This document shows, piece after piece, positions 1 through 10,670 of a stretch of DNA of 64,000 bases. Under the pieces are notes generated by a model. The model searched no databases and was not told the DNA's origin. It was given only the letters and a program-made list of their open reading frames with translations. The stretch's first letter is position 1. The number at the start of each line of letters is the position of its first letter. Source of the DNA: Terrabacter sp. Root85 (GTDB lineage: Bacteria > Actinomycetota > Actinomycetes > Actinomycetales > Dermatophilaceae); the NCBI RefSeq assembly GCF_001429185.1, contig NZ_LMIW01000001.1:968-64967 (forward strand), read 5' to 3'. The translations under genes and the position numbers were made by a program.

Positions 1-99
1 CTGGCCACCAGGTACGACAAGCTCGCCCTGACCTACCGGGGCGGGGTCGTCCTCGGCGCGATTGTCACCTGGCTACGCGAACTGGGAGACACGCCCTAG
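1..99 (+). CDS. Transposase C-terminal end (IS5-type), cut by window edge
   Basis: The first 33 codons read in frame 1 to a TAG stop and give a tail with RYDKLALTYRGGVV followed by a hydrophobic helix and WLRELGDTP. This tail is typical of DDE transposases of the IS5 family; catalytic residues lie outside the window. The stop at 97-99 overlaps the stop of the convergent adnB gene by three bases, so the insertion sequence ends at or inside the 3' end of adnB. I cannot identify its terminal inverted repeat. Whether the element is intact cannot be told from here. Confidence 0.75.
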   Translation: MATRYDKLALTYRGGVVLGAIVTWLRELGDTP

Positions 100-3000
100 T
101 CGGGGAGGGTGCGGAGCAGGTCGACGAGGGCGGCCTCGCCCGGGAGGTCGGGACGCACCGTGACACCTTCGCCCGCGTAGTAGAACGCCGCGTCGACGAG
201 CGACGGGTCGACGCCGCGCAGCCGGGCGAAGGCGACGGCATACGCCGCGAGCTGGAGCGCGCGGACGGTTGCGTCGCGCCCGGTCGGCCTGGCACCCGTC
301 TTCCAGTCGACGACCGTCCAACCGCCGTCGTCGCGAGGGAAGACGGCGTCGACCCGGCCGCGGACGGCGATCCCGTCGATGACCGTCTCGATCGACATCT
401 CGATCTCCTCGGGGATGCGGTCGGCCCACTCGCTGGCGAGGAAGCGCTCCTTCATCCCGTCCAGGTCGCCGTCGTCGGCCGCCCCCTCGTCGGCGCTGCC
501 CGGGAGGTCGAGCAGGTCGACGAACGCGGCGCGAGCGTAGTGCTCCTCGATCCACGCGTGGAAGGCCGTGCCCTGCCGCGCGGCGACGGCCGGCGGGCTC
601 GGCATCGGACGGCGGAGGGACATCGCGAACGCCTCCGCGTCCCGGGCCAGCGAGACGACCGCGGACGCCGAGAGGTGGCGCGGGACGTCGACGACGGACT
701 CATCACGAGACCGCCGGGCCGCCTGCTCGGCGAGCAGGATGCGGAGGTCGTCGACGCGCGGATCCCCTTGCGGCACGGTGGGACCCGCGTCGACGAGGGC
801 GGCGATCCGTCGGTGCGCGTCGAGCAGGCCTGCGCGCCTCGCCCCCATCGGGTCGTGGGGCCACAGCTGTGAGATCGGGACGGCGAGGTGCGGGTTGGTC
901 GGCGCCGACGCCTTGCCCTTGTCGTCGAGGACCGGCTCGGGGTCCGGCGCCCAGGCGGTGCGCACGACGGACCCGGGCAGGGTCTCCTCGACCTCGGTCA
1001 GGAAGCGCGACGGCACCGACAGGGTCTTCTTCGTGGCACCCCAGAGGTGGGTCGTCAGGAGCATCGAGGCGCGTGCGCGGGTCAGCGCGACGTAGGCGAG
1101 GCGCCGCTCCTCGGCCACGGCATGCCGCCCGCCGTCGAGGACGAACGCGTCGATGGCAGCGCTGAGCGCCTTGCGGTCGGGCACCCCGCGCCAGTCGAGG
1201 TGCGGCAGGCCGGCTCGGTCGCCGCGCAGGTCGTAGGGCAGCGAGTCGAGCCCGATGAGCCAGCCCTTGTCCTTGACGTCACCCGAGCAGGAGTATGCCG
1301 TGGGCTCGCTCTCGGCGACGGGCGCCACCGCGGTCGCGCCGTGCGCCGGGAAGACTCCCTCGACGAGGGTCGGGATGGCGACGACGTCCCACTCGAGCCC
1401 CTTGGCCGCGTGCACGGTCAGGACCTGGACGGCGTCGGCGTCGGACTCGGTGTGCCCGGCGTCGAGGCCGCGCTCCTGGTCGCGGGCGGCGTCGAGCCAG
1501 CTGAGGAAGCCGGACAGGGTGGGTCGATCGGCAGTCGTGGCATAGCGCGCCGCGACGTCGGCGAAGGCGTCGAGGTGCACGCGGGCGGTCGAGGCCGTGT
1601 GCTCGGGCCGCGAGAGCACCTCGATGTCGAGCCCGATGGCGACCTCGGCCTCGGCGACGAGGTCGACGAGGGGCAGCGCCGTGAGCCGACGGAGCCGCCG
1701 CACGACGTCGCCGAGGTCGTGCAGCCGGGCCAGCGCCTCGTCGCCGATGCGGGCGCCGTCGCGTCCGGTCCACCCGGCGCGAGGCAGGTCGTCGAGGGCC
1801 TCGACGAGCGTGGCGGTGTCGGCGCTGTCGGCCGCGAGGTCGGAGCCCCGGCGGTCATCGGCTGATGCCGTGCCGCCATCGGCACCCGCCACCTCCGCCA
1901 CGACGCCGTCCGCCGGGGCGCCGTCGCCCGTGGGTGGCCGGCCTCCGGAGGGCCCGGATCCCGGGCTCCGCTGCGCGGCGACTGCGCCGGGGCTGCCGGC
2001 CGCCGGCTGGTCGGGTGCGGTCGAGGTGGCGGCCCCGACGCGGGGCGTTCGCCGGTGCAGCTCACGCGCCCACGCCCACAGCCCGGCCAGGTCGGCCGCG
2101 CCGAGGCGGACGACGGGCCCGGTCAGCAGGCGCATCAGCTGGTCGCCGCGGCTGGGGTCCTGCACCACCCAGAGGGCGGCGACGAGGTCGCTGACCTCGG
2201 GGGTGACGAGCAGGCCACCGAGGCCGACGACCTCGACGGGCAGCTGGTGGCGGCGCAGCGCCTCGAGGACGACGGGGAAGGTCGAGCGTCGCCGGCACAG
2301 CACGGCCGCGCTGCGGCCGGTGCGCCGGCCGCTCGGGCTGAACCAGTGCGCGGCGATCCAGGCGGCGAGGTGGTCGGCCTCCTCCTCGGCGGTCCCGAGC
2401 CGGGCCACCTCGATCGTCCCCACCCCGGCGCCCGGCCGAGGCCGCAGCGGCTGCACGTGCTCGGTCGCGAGCGGCGCGGCCACGGCGTTGGCCGCATCGA
2501 GGATGAGCGAGTCGTTGCGCCAGCTCGTCGACAGCGGCAGGACGTCGGCGGGGCCCTCGTCGCCGCCGAACTCGGACGGGAAGCGCAGCAGGGTGGTGGC
2601 GCTCGCGCCACGCCAGCCGTAGATCGACTGGTTGGGGTCGCCGACGGCGGTCAGCGCCACCCCGGGGTGGTGGAAGAGCGAGCGGAGCAGCTCGAGCTGC
2701 GCCTCGGACGTGTCCTGGAACTCGTCGAGCAGCACGGCCCGGAACCGCTCGCGCTCGATCTCGCCGACGGCCGGCACCGAACGGGTGAGCCGGGCCGCGA
2801 TGGCCATCTGGTCGGCGAAGTCGAGGGACTCGCGCTCGCGCTTGAGCGCGAGGAAGGCCTCGACGATCGGCAGGACCGTGCGGCGCTCGCGCAGGACGGC
2901 GACCGCGTCTCGCGCGGCGGTGAGCGACCCACGGCCTTCGCCGTCGGGCAGGGCGTCGAGGCGCGCGAGCACGGCGTCGAGGTGGTCCATCACGTCGACG

Positions 3001-3596
3001 GGCGTGCGCACGTGCTCGGCCATCTCGCCGGCGAGCGCCATGACGGCCTGGATGACGGTCGCCTCGCTCTTGACGACGTCGTCCATCGGGCCGTCCCAGC
3101 GCGACACCGCCTCGGCAGCCAGCTGCCACGCCCCGGCCTCGGTGAGGATGCGGAACTCCGGCTCGATGCCCACCCGGAGGGCGTGCTCGCGGACGAGCCG
3201 GCCGGCATACGCGTGGTAGGTGGAGACGGTCGGCGTGCCGCCGAGCACCTCGGCGCCCGTGCCGTCGTCGGCGGGCGGCGTCCAGATGCCGGCCCGCTCG
3301 AGGCCTCGCAGGCGCTTGGCGATGCGCTGGGAGAGCTCGGCCGCGGCCTTGCGGGTGAAAGTCAGGCCGAGCACCTGGTCGGGGTCGACGAGGCCGTTGG
3401 CGACGAGCCACACGACGCGCGCCGCCATCGTCTCGGTCTTGCCCGAGCCCGCGCCGGCGACGACGAGCAGCGGGCGGGCACCCGCCTCGATGACGGCGGC
3501 CTGCTCGGCCGTGGGCGGCGGCATCTCGAGCGCCGTCGCGATGTCGAACGCACTGTGCGCCACCGTCGTCGCGGGGCGCGCCTCGGTCGTCGTCAC
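96..3596 (-). CDS. adnB: AdnB-type ATP-dependent helicase-nuclease subunit
   Basis: An 1,166-residue UvrD-like motor plus RecB-type nuclease, the lead subunit of the AdnAB complex that resects double-strand breaks in actinobacteria. Visible motifs are an intact Walker A (AGAGSGKTET, Lys53), a DEFQD Walker B, and motifs GDPNQSIYGWRG, TVHAAKGLEWD and VALTRAR. The C-terminal PD-(D/E)XK nuclease shows GRVDAVF then VVDWKTG. The GTG start was chosen because it overlaps the adnA stop (GTGA), implying translational coupling; the frame stays open far upstream, but that part is the shadow of adnA. An Ala/Gly/Pro-rich stretch of about 80 residues near position 550 looks like a lineage-specific linker. 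The TAG stop touches an insertion sequence, so the last residues may be altered. Confidence 0.92.
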   Translation of the reverse strand: MTTTEARPATTVAHSAFDIATALEMPPPTAEQAAVIEAGARPLLVVAGAGSGKTETMAARVVWLVANGLVDPDQVLGLTFTRKAAAELSQRIAKRLRGLERAGIWTPPADDGTGAEVLGGTPTVSTYHAYAGRLVREHALRVGIEPEFRILTEAGAWQLAAEAVSRWDGPMDDVVKSEATVIQAVMALAGEMAEHVRTPVDVMDHLDAVLARLDALPDGEGRGSLTAARDAVAVLRERRTVLPIVEAFLALKRERESLDFADQMAIAARLTRSVPAVGEIERERFRAVLLDEFQDTSEAQLELLRSLFHHPGVALTAVGDPNQSIYGWRGASATTLLRFPSEFGGDEGPADVLPLSTSWRNDSLILDAANAVAAPLATEHVQPLRPRPGAGVGTIEVARLGTAEEEADHLAAWIAAHWFSPSGRRTGRSAAVLCRRRSTFPVVLEALRRHQLPVEVVGLGGLLVTPEVSDLVAALWVVQDPSRGDQLMRLLTGPVVRLGAADLAGLWAWARELHRRTPRVGAATSTAPDQPAAGSPGAVAAQRSPGSGPSGGRPPTGDGAPADGVVAEVAGADGGTASADDRRGSDLAADSADTATLVEALDDLPRAGWTGRDGARIGDEALARLHDLGDVVRRLRRLTALPLVDLVAEAEVAIGLDIEVLSRPEHTASTARVHLDAFADVAARYATTADRPTLSGFLSWLDAARDQERGLDAGHTESDADAVQVLTVHAAKGLEWDVVAIPTLVEGVFPAHGATAVAPVAESEPTAYSCSGDVKDKGWLIGLDSLPYDLRGDRAGLPHLDWRGVPDRKALSAAIDAFVLDGGRHAVAEERRLAYVALTRARASMLLTTHLWGATKKTLSVPSRFLTEVEETLPGSVVRTAWAPDPEPVLDDKGKASAPTNPHLAVPISQLWPHDPMGARRAGLLDAHRRIAALVDAGPTVPQGDPRVDDLRILLAEQAARRSRDESVVDVPRHLSASAVVSLARDAEAFAMSLRRPMPSPPAVAARQGTAFHAWIEEHYARAAFVDLLDLPGSADEGAADDGDLDGMKERFLASEWADRIPEEIEMSIETVIDGIAVRGRVDAVFPRDDGGWTVVDWKTGARPTGRDATVRALQLAAYAVAFARLRGVDPSLVDAAFYYAGEGVTVRPDLPGEAALVDLLRTLPD

Positions 3597-6500
3597 AGGG
3601 CGTCTCCCTCGGGCTGGACGGGGCACGACGACCGCACCGGGCAGGTCTCGCAGGCCTTGCCCTGCGCAGCCCGGAACTCGGCCGCCCCCATCCCCTCGGC
3701 GGTCTGCTGCACGAGCGTCCGTGCCCACGTCGGGTCGTCGCTGCTCGCGAGCGGTGGCTGTGGCAGCAGGCTCGGCTTGAGCCCGGAGAGCCCTCCCTTG
3801 CCGATGAAGGCGAGCGCCGCCCCGGCACTGCGGTCTCCGAGCGCGGGGAACCCGCCTTCCTCGACGGCCACCTGGTAGGCCCCGAGCTGGCCGTGCTGGG
3901 CCAGCTCGGCCTTGGTCGGCTTGGTCTTGCCGGTCTTGAGGTCGACGATGCGCAGGCGACCCTCGGCGTCGCGCTCGATGCGGTCGACGCGCCCGGCCAC
4001 GACGGCGCGCCCCACCTCGACCCGGAAGTCGGACTCGATCCCGACGCGCTCCCAGTCGCGCTCGGCGGCGGACCGGTAGGCCACGAACCGCGCCACCATG
4101 TCGTGCGCCTCCTGGTGGGTGCGGTCGGTGACCCAGCCGGGCTTGAGCCCCAGGCGTCCCCACCGTGCGTCGACCTCGTGCTTCAGCACCTCGAGCGGCG
4201 CGTCGGGCAGCTCGGCGACGATGTCGTGGACGAAGGTGCCGACGGAGGCTGCGCCGAGGGAGACGCCCTCGCCACCGACCGACGTGAGGAACCAGCGCAG
4301 CCCGCACTCGGCGAAGTAGGTGACCTTCGACGGCGACACGGGCACCGGCTCGTCGGGTCGGCGCACGGGACGCTCGCTCGTGACCGACCGGAGCGCCCAC
4401 CACGAGGTCGGGTCGGCCCCGCGCACGCCCTCGCGCGCCGCGGCTGCGAGCAGGTTGAGGGCCGGCTCGGCGACGCCCGGGTCGGGGCTGACGGCCTCGC
4501 GCCTCAGCTCTCCGACGAGCCCCGGCAGGGTCATGGTGCGCGCCACCTCGGAGTGCGGGCGCACCTCGTCGGCCAGACGCGTCGTGGCAGGCGGGTCGAC
4601 GAGGTCGAGGTAGACCGACGGCTGCTCGTCCTCGTTGCCGACGGCGGTGACGAGCAGCCGCTCGGTGGCGCGGGTGACGGCGACGAGGAAGAGGCGCGTC
4701 TCGTCGTAGCGCACCGCGGCCTGGGCGGCGCGGAAGCCGAGCGGCCGCTGGGCGACGACGTCGACGAGGTCCTCGGACCCGAGGACCGAGCCGCGCAGGC
4801 GCAGGTCGGGCCACACGCCCTCCTGGACCCCCGCGACGACGACGATGCGCCACTGCCGGCCGGCGGCGGTCTGCGGCGTCAGCAGCGCGACCCGGCCCCC
4901 GGACTGACCGCCGACGAGCAGGGTGTCGCCGGGGACGTCCTGACCCTGGATGTGCTCGAGGAACTTGTCGGGGCCGGCGGTCGGCAGCCGGTCGACGAAC
5001 GCGCCCGCCGCGTCGAAGAGCGCGAGCACGGCGTCGAGATCGCGGTCGGCCCGCTCGCCCGACGTGCCTCCGGAGAGCGCCTGTCGCCGCCACCCGTCGG
5101 CGACCCCCGCGCCCTGCCAGATGGCCCAGAGCACGGACTCGGCCGTGACCCCGCGCGCCCACCGGCCGTCGTCGGCGACGCGCGCCGCCGCGGCGCCGGC
5201 GGCGAGCGCCGTCGCGATGCGTTCGGCGGGCCGGGCGGTCGACCCGAGCATCCGGGCGCGGGGCTGCGACTGGAGCAGCTCGGCGAGCAGCTCGTCGCTG
5301 GACCGCCCACCGCCAGAGGCGAGCTCGTCCTGTCGGAGCAGCCGTCGCAGTCGTCGCAGCCCGACGGTGTCGCTCCCCCCGACGGGGGACAGCACGAGGT
5401 CGGCGGCCCGCACGGGGTCGATGACGTGGGTGTGGCCGCGGTGCTCGGCGCGAGCGATGGCGATGCTCTCGTCGAGCAGGTGCAGCAGCGGGCGCACCGC
5501 GCTCTCGTCGCGGACCGGAGTCTCGGCGCTGCCGGCCTGGACCGGCACCCCGGCCTGCCCGAGCAGGCGACGCATCGCGTCGGCGCGGCCCGATCCGCGC
5601 ACGATGACGGCCATGTCGGTCCAGGGCACGCCCTCGACGAGGTGCGCCCGGCGCAGCAGGGCCGCGACGTGAGCCGTCTCCTGGGCGGCGGAGCGCAGCA
5701 GGGCCACCTCGACGGTGCCCCGCGACGGGTCGCCGGTCGCCGACGACATCCGGCGCTGCTCGCCGCCGCCGAGCGCCCCGATGCGCCGCGAGACCCGGTC
5801 GGCCACCCCCACCATGGCCGCGCCGAGCCGGTGGGTCCGGTCAAGGACGACGGTCTCGCTCGCACCGTCACCGGCGTCGTCGATGAGGTCGAAGAGCCCG
5901 CCGACGAAGCGGGGGTCGCGCCCGCTCCCCGCGAGGTCGGTCCAGCCGTCGGCGAGGAAGCGCGGGTCGGCGCCGCGGAAGGTCTGGACGGCGACGTCGG
6001 GATCGCCGAGGAGGACCACCCGAGGGCCACCGGCGCGGGCGACGACGCGCAGCAGCCGCGCCGCTGCCGACGTCAGCTCCTGAGCGTCGTCGACGACGAC
6101 GAGGCGGATGCGCTCGTGCAGCCGGTCGAGTGCCGACGGGTCGTCGTCGAGCAGCTCGGCCACCGCGGTGAGCACCCACGCGGGGTCGTAGGAGCCGTGC
6201 CGGCTGAACGAGGTGACCTGGTCGTACTCGCGCAGCACGTGCGCCGCCGCAGCCCACTCGGGCCGGTCGTGCTCGTCGGCGAGCCGAGCGAGATCGTCGG
6301 GGCCCTGCCCCAGCTCGACCGAGCGCATGAGCAGGTCGCGCAGCTCGTTGCGGAAGCCGCGGGTCGTCAGCGCCTCGCGCAGCTGCTCAGGCCATGCCGG
6401 CCCGCGCACCTCCCCCGACGCGTGCCCGGCGAGCAGGTCGCGCAGGATGACGTCCTGCTCGGGGCCGTTGAGCAGCCGGGGCGGTGGGTCGCCGCGCAGC

Positions 6501-6829
6501 GCCGCCTCGGCCCGGAGCACCCCGAAGCCGAAGGCCTGCCACGTCCGGGCGAGCGACTCGGTGGACGTGCCGCCGAGCCGCGCCGTGACCTGCTGGCGCA
6601 GCGCGCCGGCCGCGCTGCGGCTCGAGGTGAGCACGAGGCACGAGTCGGCCCGCAGCCCCTGACGGCGCACGGCGTCGACGACGAGCTCGACCGCGACGGT
6701 CGACGTGCCGGTGCCCGGCCCGCCGAGGACCCGCAGCACCCGGGCCGAGGAGTCGAGCGCGGCCTGCTGCCGCTCGTCGAGCCGCACCTGCGCCGGGGCG
6801 AGGGCGGGAGCTCGACGGAGGATGACCAC
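3593..6829 (-). CDS. adnA: AdnA-type helicase-nuclease subunit
   Basis: A 1,078-residue partner of AdnB with an N-terminal UvrD-like domain and a C-terminal RecB-type nuclease (RVDRIE then IVDLKTGK), ending in a cysteine cluster (CETCPVRSSC) that in this family binds a 4Fe-4S cluster with an upstream Cys. The Walker A reads GGPGTGTST, with Thr42 where the catalytic Lys should be, while the Walker B-like DDAQE is kept. The motor is therefore probably inactive in ATP hydrolysis; in mycobacteria AdnB supplies the main motor. The GTG at 6827-6829 is the first start in frame close to the homology; no clear Shine-Dalgarno is seen. It is co-transcribed with adnB through a GTGA overlap. Confidence 0.9.
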   Translation of the reverse strand: MVILRRAPALAPAQVRLDERQQAALDSSARVLRVLGGPGTGTSTVAVELVVDAVRRQGLRADSCLVLTSSRSAAGALRQQVTARLGGTSTESLARTWQAFGFGVLRAEAALRGDPPPRLLNGPEQDVILRDLLAGHASGEVRGPAWPEQLREALTTRGFRNELRDLLMRSVELGQGPDDLARLADEHDRPEWAAAAHVLREYDQVTSFSRHGSYDPAWVLTAVAELLDDDPSALDRLHERIRLVVVDDAQELTSAAARLLRVVARAGGPRVVLLGDPDVAVQTFRGADPRFLADGWTDLAGSGRDPRFVGGLFDLIDDAGDGASETVVLDRTHRLGAAMVGVADRVSRRIGALGGGEQRRMSSATGDPSRGTVEVALLRSAAQETAHVAALLRRAHLVEGVPWTDMAVIVRGSGRADAMRRLLGQAGVPVQAGSAETPVRDESAVRPLLHLLDESIAIARAEHRGHTHVIDPVRAADLVLSPVGGSDTVGLRRLRRLLRQDELASGGGRSSDELLAELLQSQPRARMLGSTARPAERIATALAAGAAAARVADDGRWARGVTAESVLWAIWQGAGVADGWRRQALSGGTSGERADRDLDAVLALFDAAGAFVDRLPTAGPDKFLEHIQGQDVPGDTLLVGGQSGGRVALLTPQTAAGRQWRIVVVAGVQEGVWPDLRLRGSVLGSEDLVDVVAQRPLGFRAAQAAVRYDETRLFLVAVTRATERLLVTAVGNEDEQPSVYLDLVDPPATTRLADEVRPHSEVARTMTLPGLVGELRREAVSPDPGVAEPALNLLAAAAREGVRGADPTSWWALRSVTSERPVRRPDEPVPVSPSKVTYFAECGLRWFLTSVGGEGVSLGAASVGTFVHDIVAELPDAPLEVLKHEVDARWGRLGLKPGWVTDRTHQEAHDMVARFVAYRSAAERDWERVGIESDFRVEVGRAVVAGRVDRIERDAEGRLRIVDLKTGKTKPTKAELAQHGQLGAYQVAVEEGGFPALGDRSAGAALAFIGKGGLSGLKPSLLPQPPLASSDDPTWARTLVQQTAEGMGAAEFRAAQGKACETCPVRSSCPVQPEGDAL

Positions 6830-6871
6830 CGGAGGATTCCATCACGCCCGACCGACACCCGCGCACGACCC

Positions 6872-7014
6872 GATGGCGTATGCCGTCCGCCCCGTCCCGG
6901 CGGACGCGCCCCGCTCCTGCCTCGGCGGGGCCCAGGCCCTCGGTGACGCGACCTCGACCCAGCCGCCCGCGGCGCGAGCGGGCACGCGAAGGGCCCGCGA
7001 CGGCATACGCCATC
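6872..7014. repeat. Perfect 16-bp inverted repeat pair carrying GTATGCC
   Basis: GATGGCGTATGCCGTC at 6872-6887 has an exact reverse complement at 6999-7014, separated by 111 bp of GC-rich DNA. Both arms contain the over-represented word GTATGCC/GGCATAC. They lie between the divergently placed start of adnA and the 3' end of katG. Confidence 0.8.
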
Positions 7015-7022
7015 CCGGGCCC
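6991..7022 (-). terminator. Hairpin downstream of katG
   Basis: GGGCCCG at 6991-6997 pairs with CGGGCCC at 7016-7022, about 20 bp past the katG stop. There is no U-tract, as is usual for actinobacterial terminators. The right arm of the 16-bp inverted repeat sits in its loop. Confidence 0.5.
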
Positions 7023-7041
7023 CGTGCGGTGCTTCAGGCCG

Positions 7042-9297
<2,256 letters not shown>

Positions 9298-9726
9298 TCA
9301 GGAGGCGGCCTCGGCGGCGCACGCAGGGCAGATGCCCCAGTACGTCACCTCGGCCTCGTCGATCACGAATCCGTGAGGGTCGGATGCCGTGAGGCAGGGG
9401 GCGTGGCCGACGGCGCAGTCGACGTCGGCGATGGCACCGCACGAGCGGCACACCACGTGGTGGTGGTTGTCGCCGACACGCACCTCGTAGCGGGCGACGG
9501 AGCCCGTCGGCTGGATGCGGCGCACGAGACCGGCGTCGGTGAGGGCGCGCAGGACGTCGTAGACGGCCTGGTGGGACACGTCGCCGGCGACCTCGCGGAC
9601 GCGGCGGATGACGGTGTCGGTGTCGGTGTGCGGGTGGTCGTGCAGGACCGAGAGGACGGCGACGCGCTGGCGCGTGACGCGCAGACCCGCCTCGCGCAGC
9701 TGCACCTCGACGTCGGCTCCGGTCAT
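9298..9726 (-). CDS. furA: FurA/CatR-type Fur-family repressor
   Basis: A 142-residue Fur-family regulator: winged helix (LRVTRQRVAVLSVL, then VSHQAVYDVLRAL), the metal-binding HHHVVCRSCG segment and a second CxxC (CPAC) near the C-terminus that would hold structural zinc. Its position directly upstream of katG indicates a peroxide-responsive repressor of the furA-katG operon. The ATG at 9724-9726 is chosen because an AT-rich inverted repeat that looks like its operator lies just upstream; a longer reading would run through that operator. Confidence 0.93.
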   Translation of the reverse strand: MTGADVEVQLREAGLRVTRQRVAVLSVLHDHPHTDTDTVIRRVREVAGDVSHQAVYDVLRALTDAGLVRRIQPTGSVARYEVRVGDNHHHVVCRSCGAIADVDCAVGHAPCLTASDPHGFVIDEAEVTYWGICPACAAEAAS

Positions 9727-9740
9727 GTCCCGAGTCTCCC

Positions 9741-9764
9741 GACTTGTCTGGAACAAATCAAGTC
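9741..9764 (-). promoter_or_regulatory. Candidate FurA operator/promoter
   Basis: GACTTG at 9741-9746 and CAAGTC at 9759-9764 form a perfect inverted repeat with a 12-bp AT-rich centre, 15 bp upstream of the furA start. It is conspicuously AT-rich against its surroundings and contains TTGATT-like sequence on the coding strand. FurA autoregulation through such a site is known in mycobacteria and streptomycetes; the assignment here is by position. Confidence 0.55.
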
Positions 9765-10501
9765 TTGACCACTCTCTGGCGACCGAGCCGGTAGAGGTGC
9801 CAGGCCACTGCGGCCATCCAGATCGGCAGCAGGACCCCGTAGACGACGTAGAACCCCTCGACGACCGTGCGCAGCGCCTCGGCCGCGATCCCGAGCACCC
9901 CGGCGACCACCCCCAGCCAGGCCACCCAGCGAGGGAAGACCCCCCGCAGCATGACGACCGAGACGAGGAGCAGGCCCACGGTCGTCAGGGGCCCGACGAC
10001 CGACGTCGTGCGGTTCTGGGCGATGAGCGTCTCGGCCGCTGTCGCGAGGGCGAGCCGACGCGCGGGCCCGGCCACGGCGAACTGGTCGCTGAGGTGGACG
10101 AGGGCCGGTGCGCCCGTCGTCGTCGTGGGGATCGTCAGGGTGAGTGCCCAGGCTCCGCCACCGATGGCCGTGCCCAGGGCGGCCAGGCTCCGGTCGAGGT
10201 GCTTGAGCGCCGGGAAGAGCGACAGGTAGACCACCGCGGCGAAGACTCCCGGGACGAGCCACAGCTGCTGCTGGACGACGTAGAGCGATCGGTGCGCGGC
10301 GATGTGGGCGAGCGTGGCCTCGCCGCCCTCGGTGGGCGCGGCCGGAGCCGCCACGGCCAGGACGATGCCGGCCGTCACCATGACGACGAAGACACCGGCG
10401 CAGACCCCACCGATCCGGTAGAGGCGGGCCCACGACGGGTCCGCCCCCGTCACCGCGGTGCTCGCGCTGCCCGGCGCCGAGGCATACGTGGACGTGACCA
10501 T
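9758..10501 (-). CDS. Hypothetical membrane protein, about six transmembrane segments
   Basis: A 247-residue membrane protein: a short Ser/Thr/Ala-rich N-terminus, then hydrophobic segments around residues 25-50, 75-95, 105-125, 165-190, 195-215 and 215-235. It resembles DUF4386-like proteins in length and topology, but I cannot assign a function. The ATG at 10499-10501 has an AAGGAG ribosome-binding site eight bases upstream. Its stop lies inside the furA operator region, so it is upstream of furA on the same strand but probably a separate unit. Confidence 0.7.
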   Translation of the reverse strand: MVTSTYASAPGSASTAVTGADPSWARLYRIGGVCAGVFVVMVTAGIVLAVAAPAAPTEGGEATLAHIAAHRSLYVVQQQLWLVPGVFAAVVYLSLFPALKHLDRSLAALGTAIGGGAWALTLTIPTTTTGAPALVHLSDQFAVAGPARRLALATAAETLIAQNRTTSVVGPLTTVGLLLVSVVMLRGVFPRWVAWLGVVAGVLGIAAEALRTVVEGFYVVYGVLLPIWMAAVAWHLYRLGRQRVVKT

Positions 10502-10639
10502 CGGACCGTCTCCTTGGTGACCTGGCTGACGACGTGGCGTCACCCTCGTGAGCGACCCACAGCCACGGGCCGCTCTCCCACCCTCACGCGCCGCGGCCCC
10601 GACCGGCAGGGCCGAAGGTCCCGGCAGGGGTCCCGACGT

Positions 10640-10661
10640 CCGGACGGGCCCGTGCGTCCGG
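10640..10661 (-). terminator. Hairpin downstream of the ATL-VOC gene
   Basis: CCGGACG at 10640-10646 pairs with CGTCCGG at 10655-10661 across an 8-nt loop, about 10 bp past the stop of the upstream minus-strand gene. Confidence 0.45.
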
Positions 10662-10670
10662 GATCCGGCG

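Noticed and set aside
2055-3878. Open frame of about 600 codons on the + strand opposite adnB
   Set aside because: Same mirror effect; no domain or ribosome-binding site.
3597-5162. Upstream extension of the adnB frame
   Set aside because: It overlaps adnA in another frame and is low complexity; homology begins after the GTG that overlaps the adnA stop.
3893-6946. Open frame of about 1,000 codons on the + strand opposite adnA
   Set aside because: High-G+C DNA leaves antisense frames open; the translation is Gly/Arg/Ala/Asp-rich without motifs, while the minus strand encodes a recognisable helicase-nuclease.
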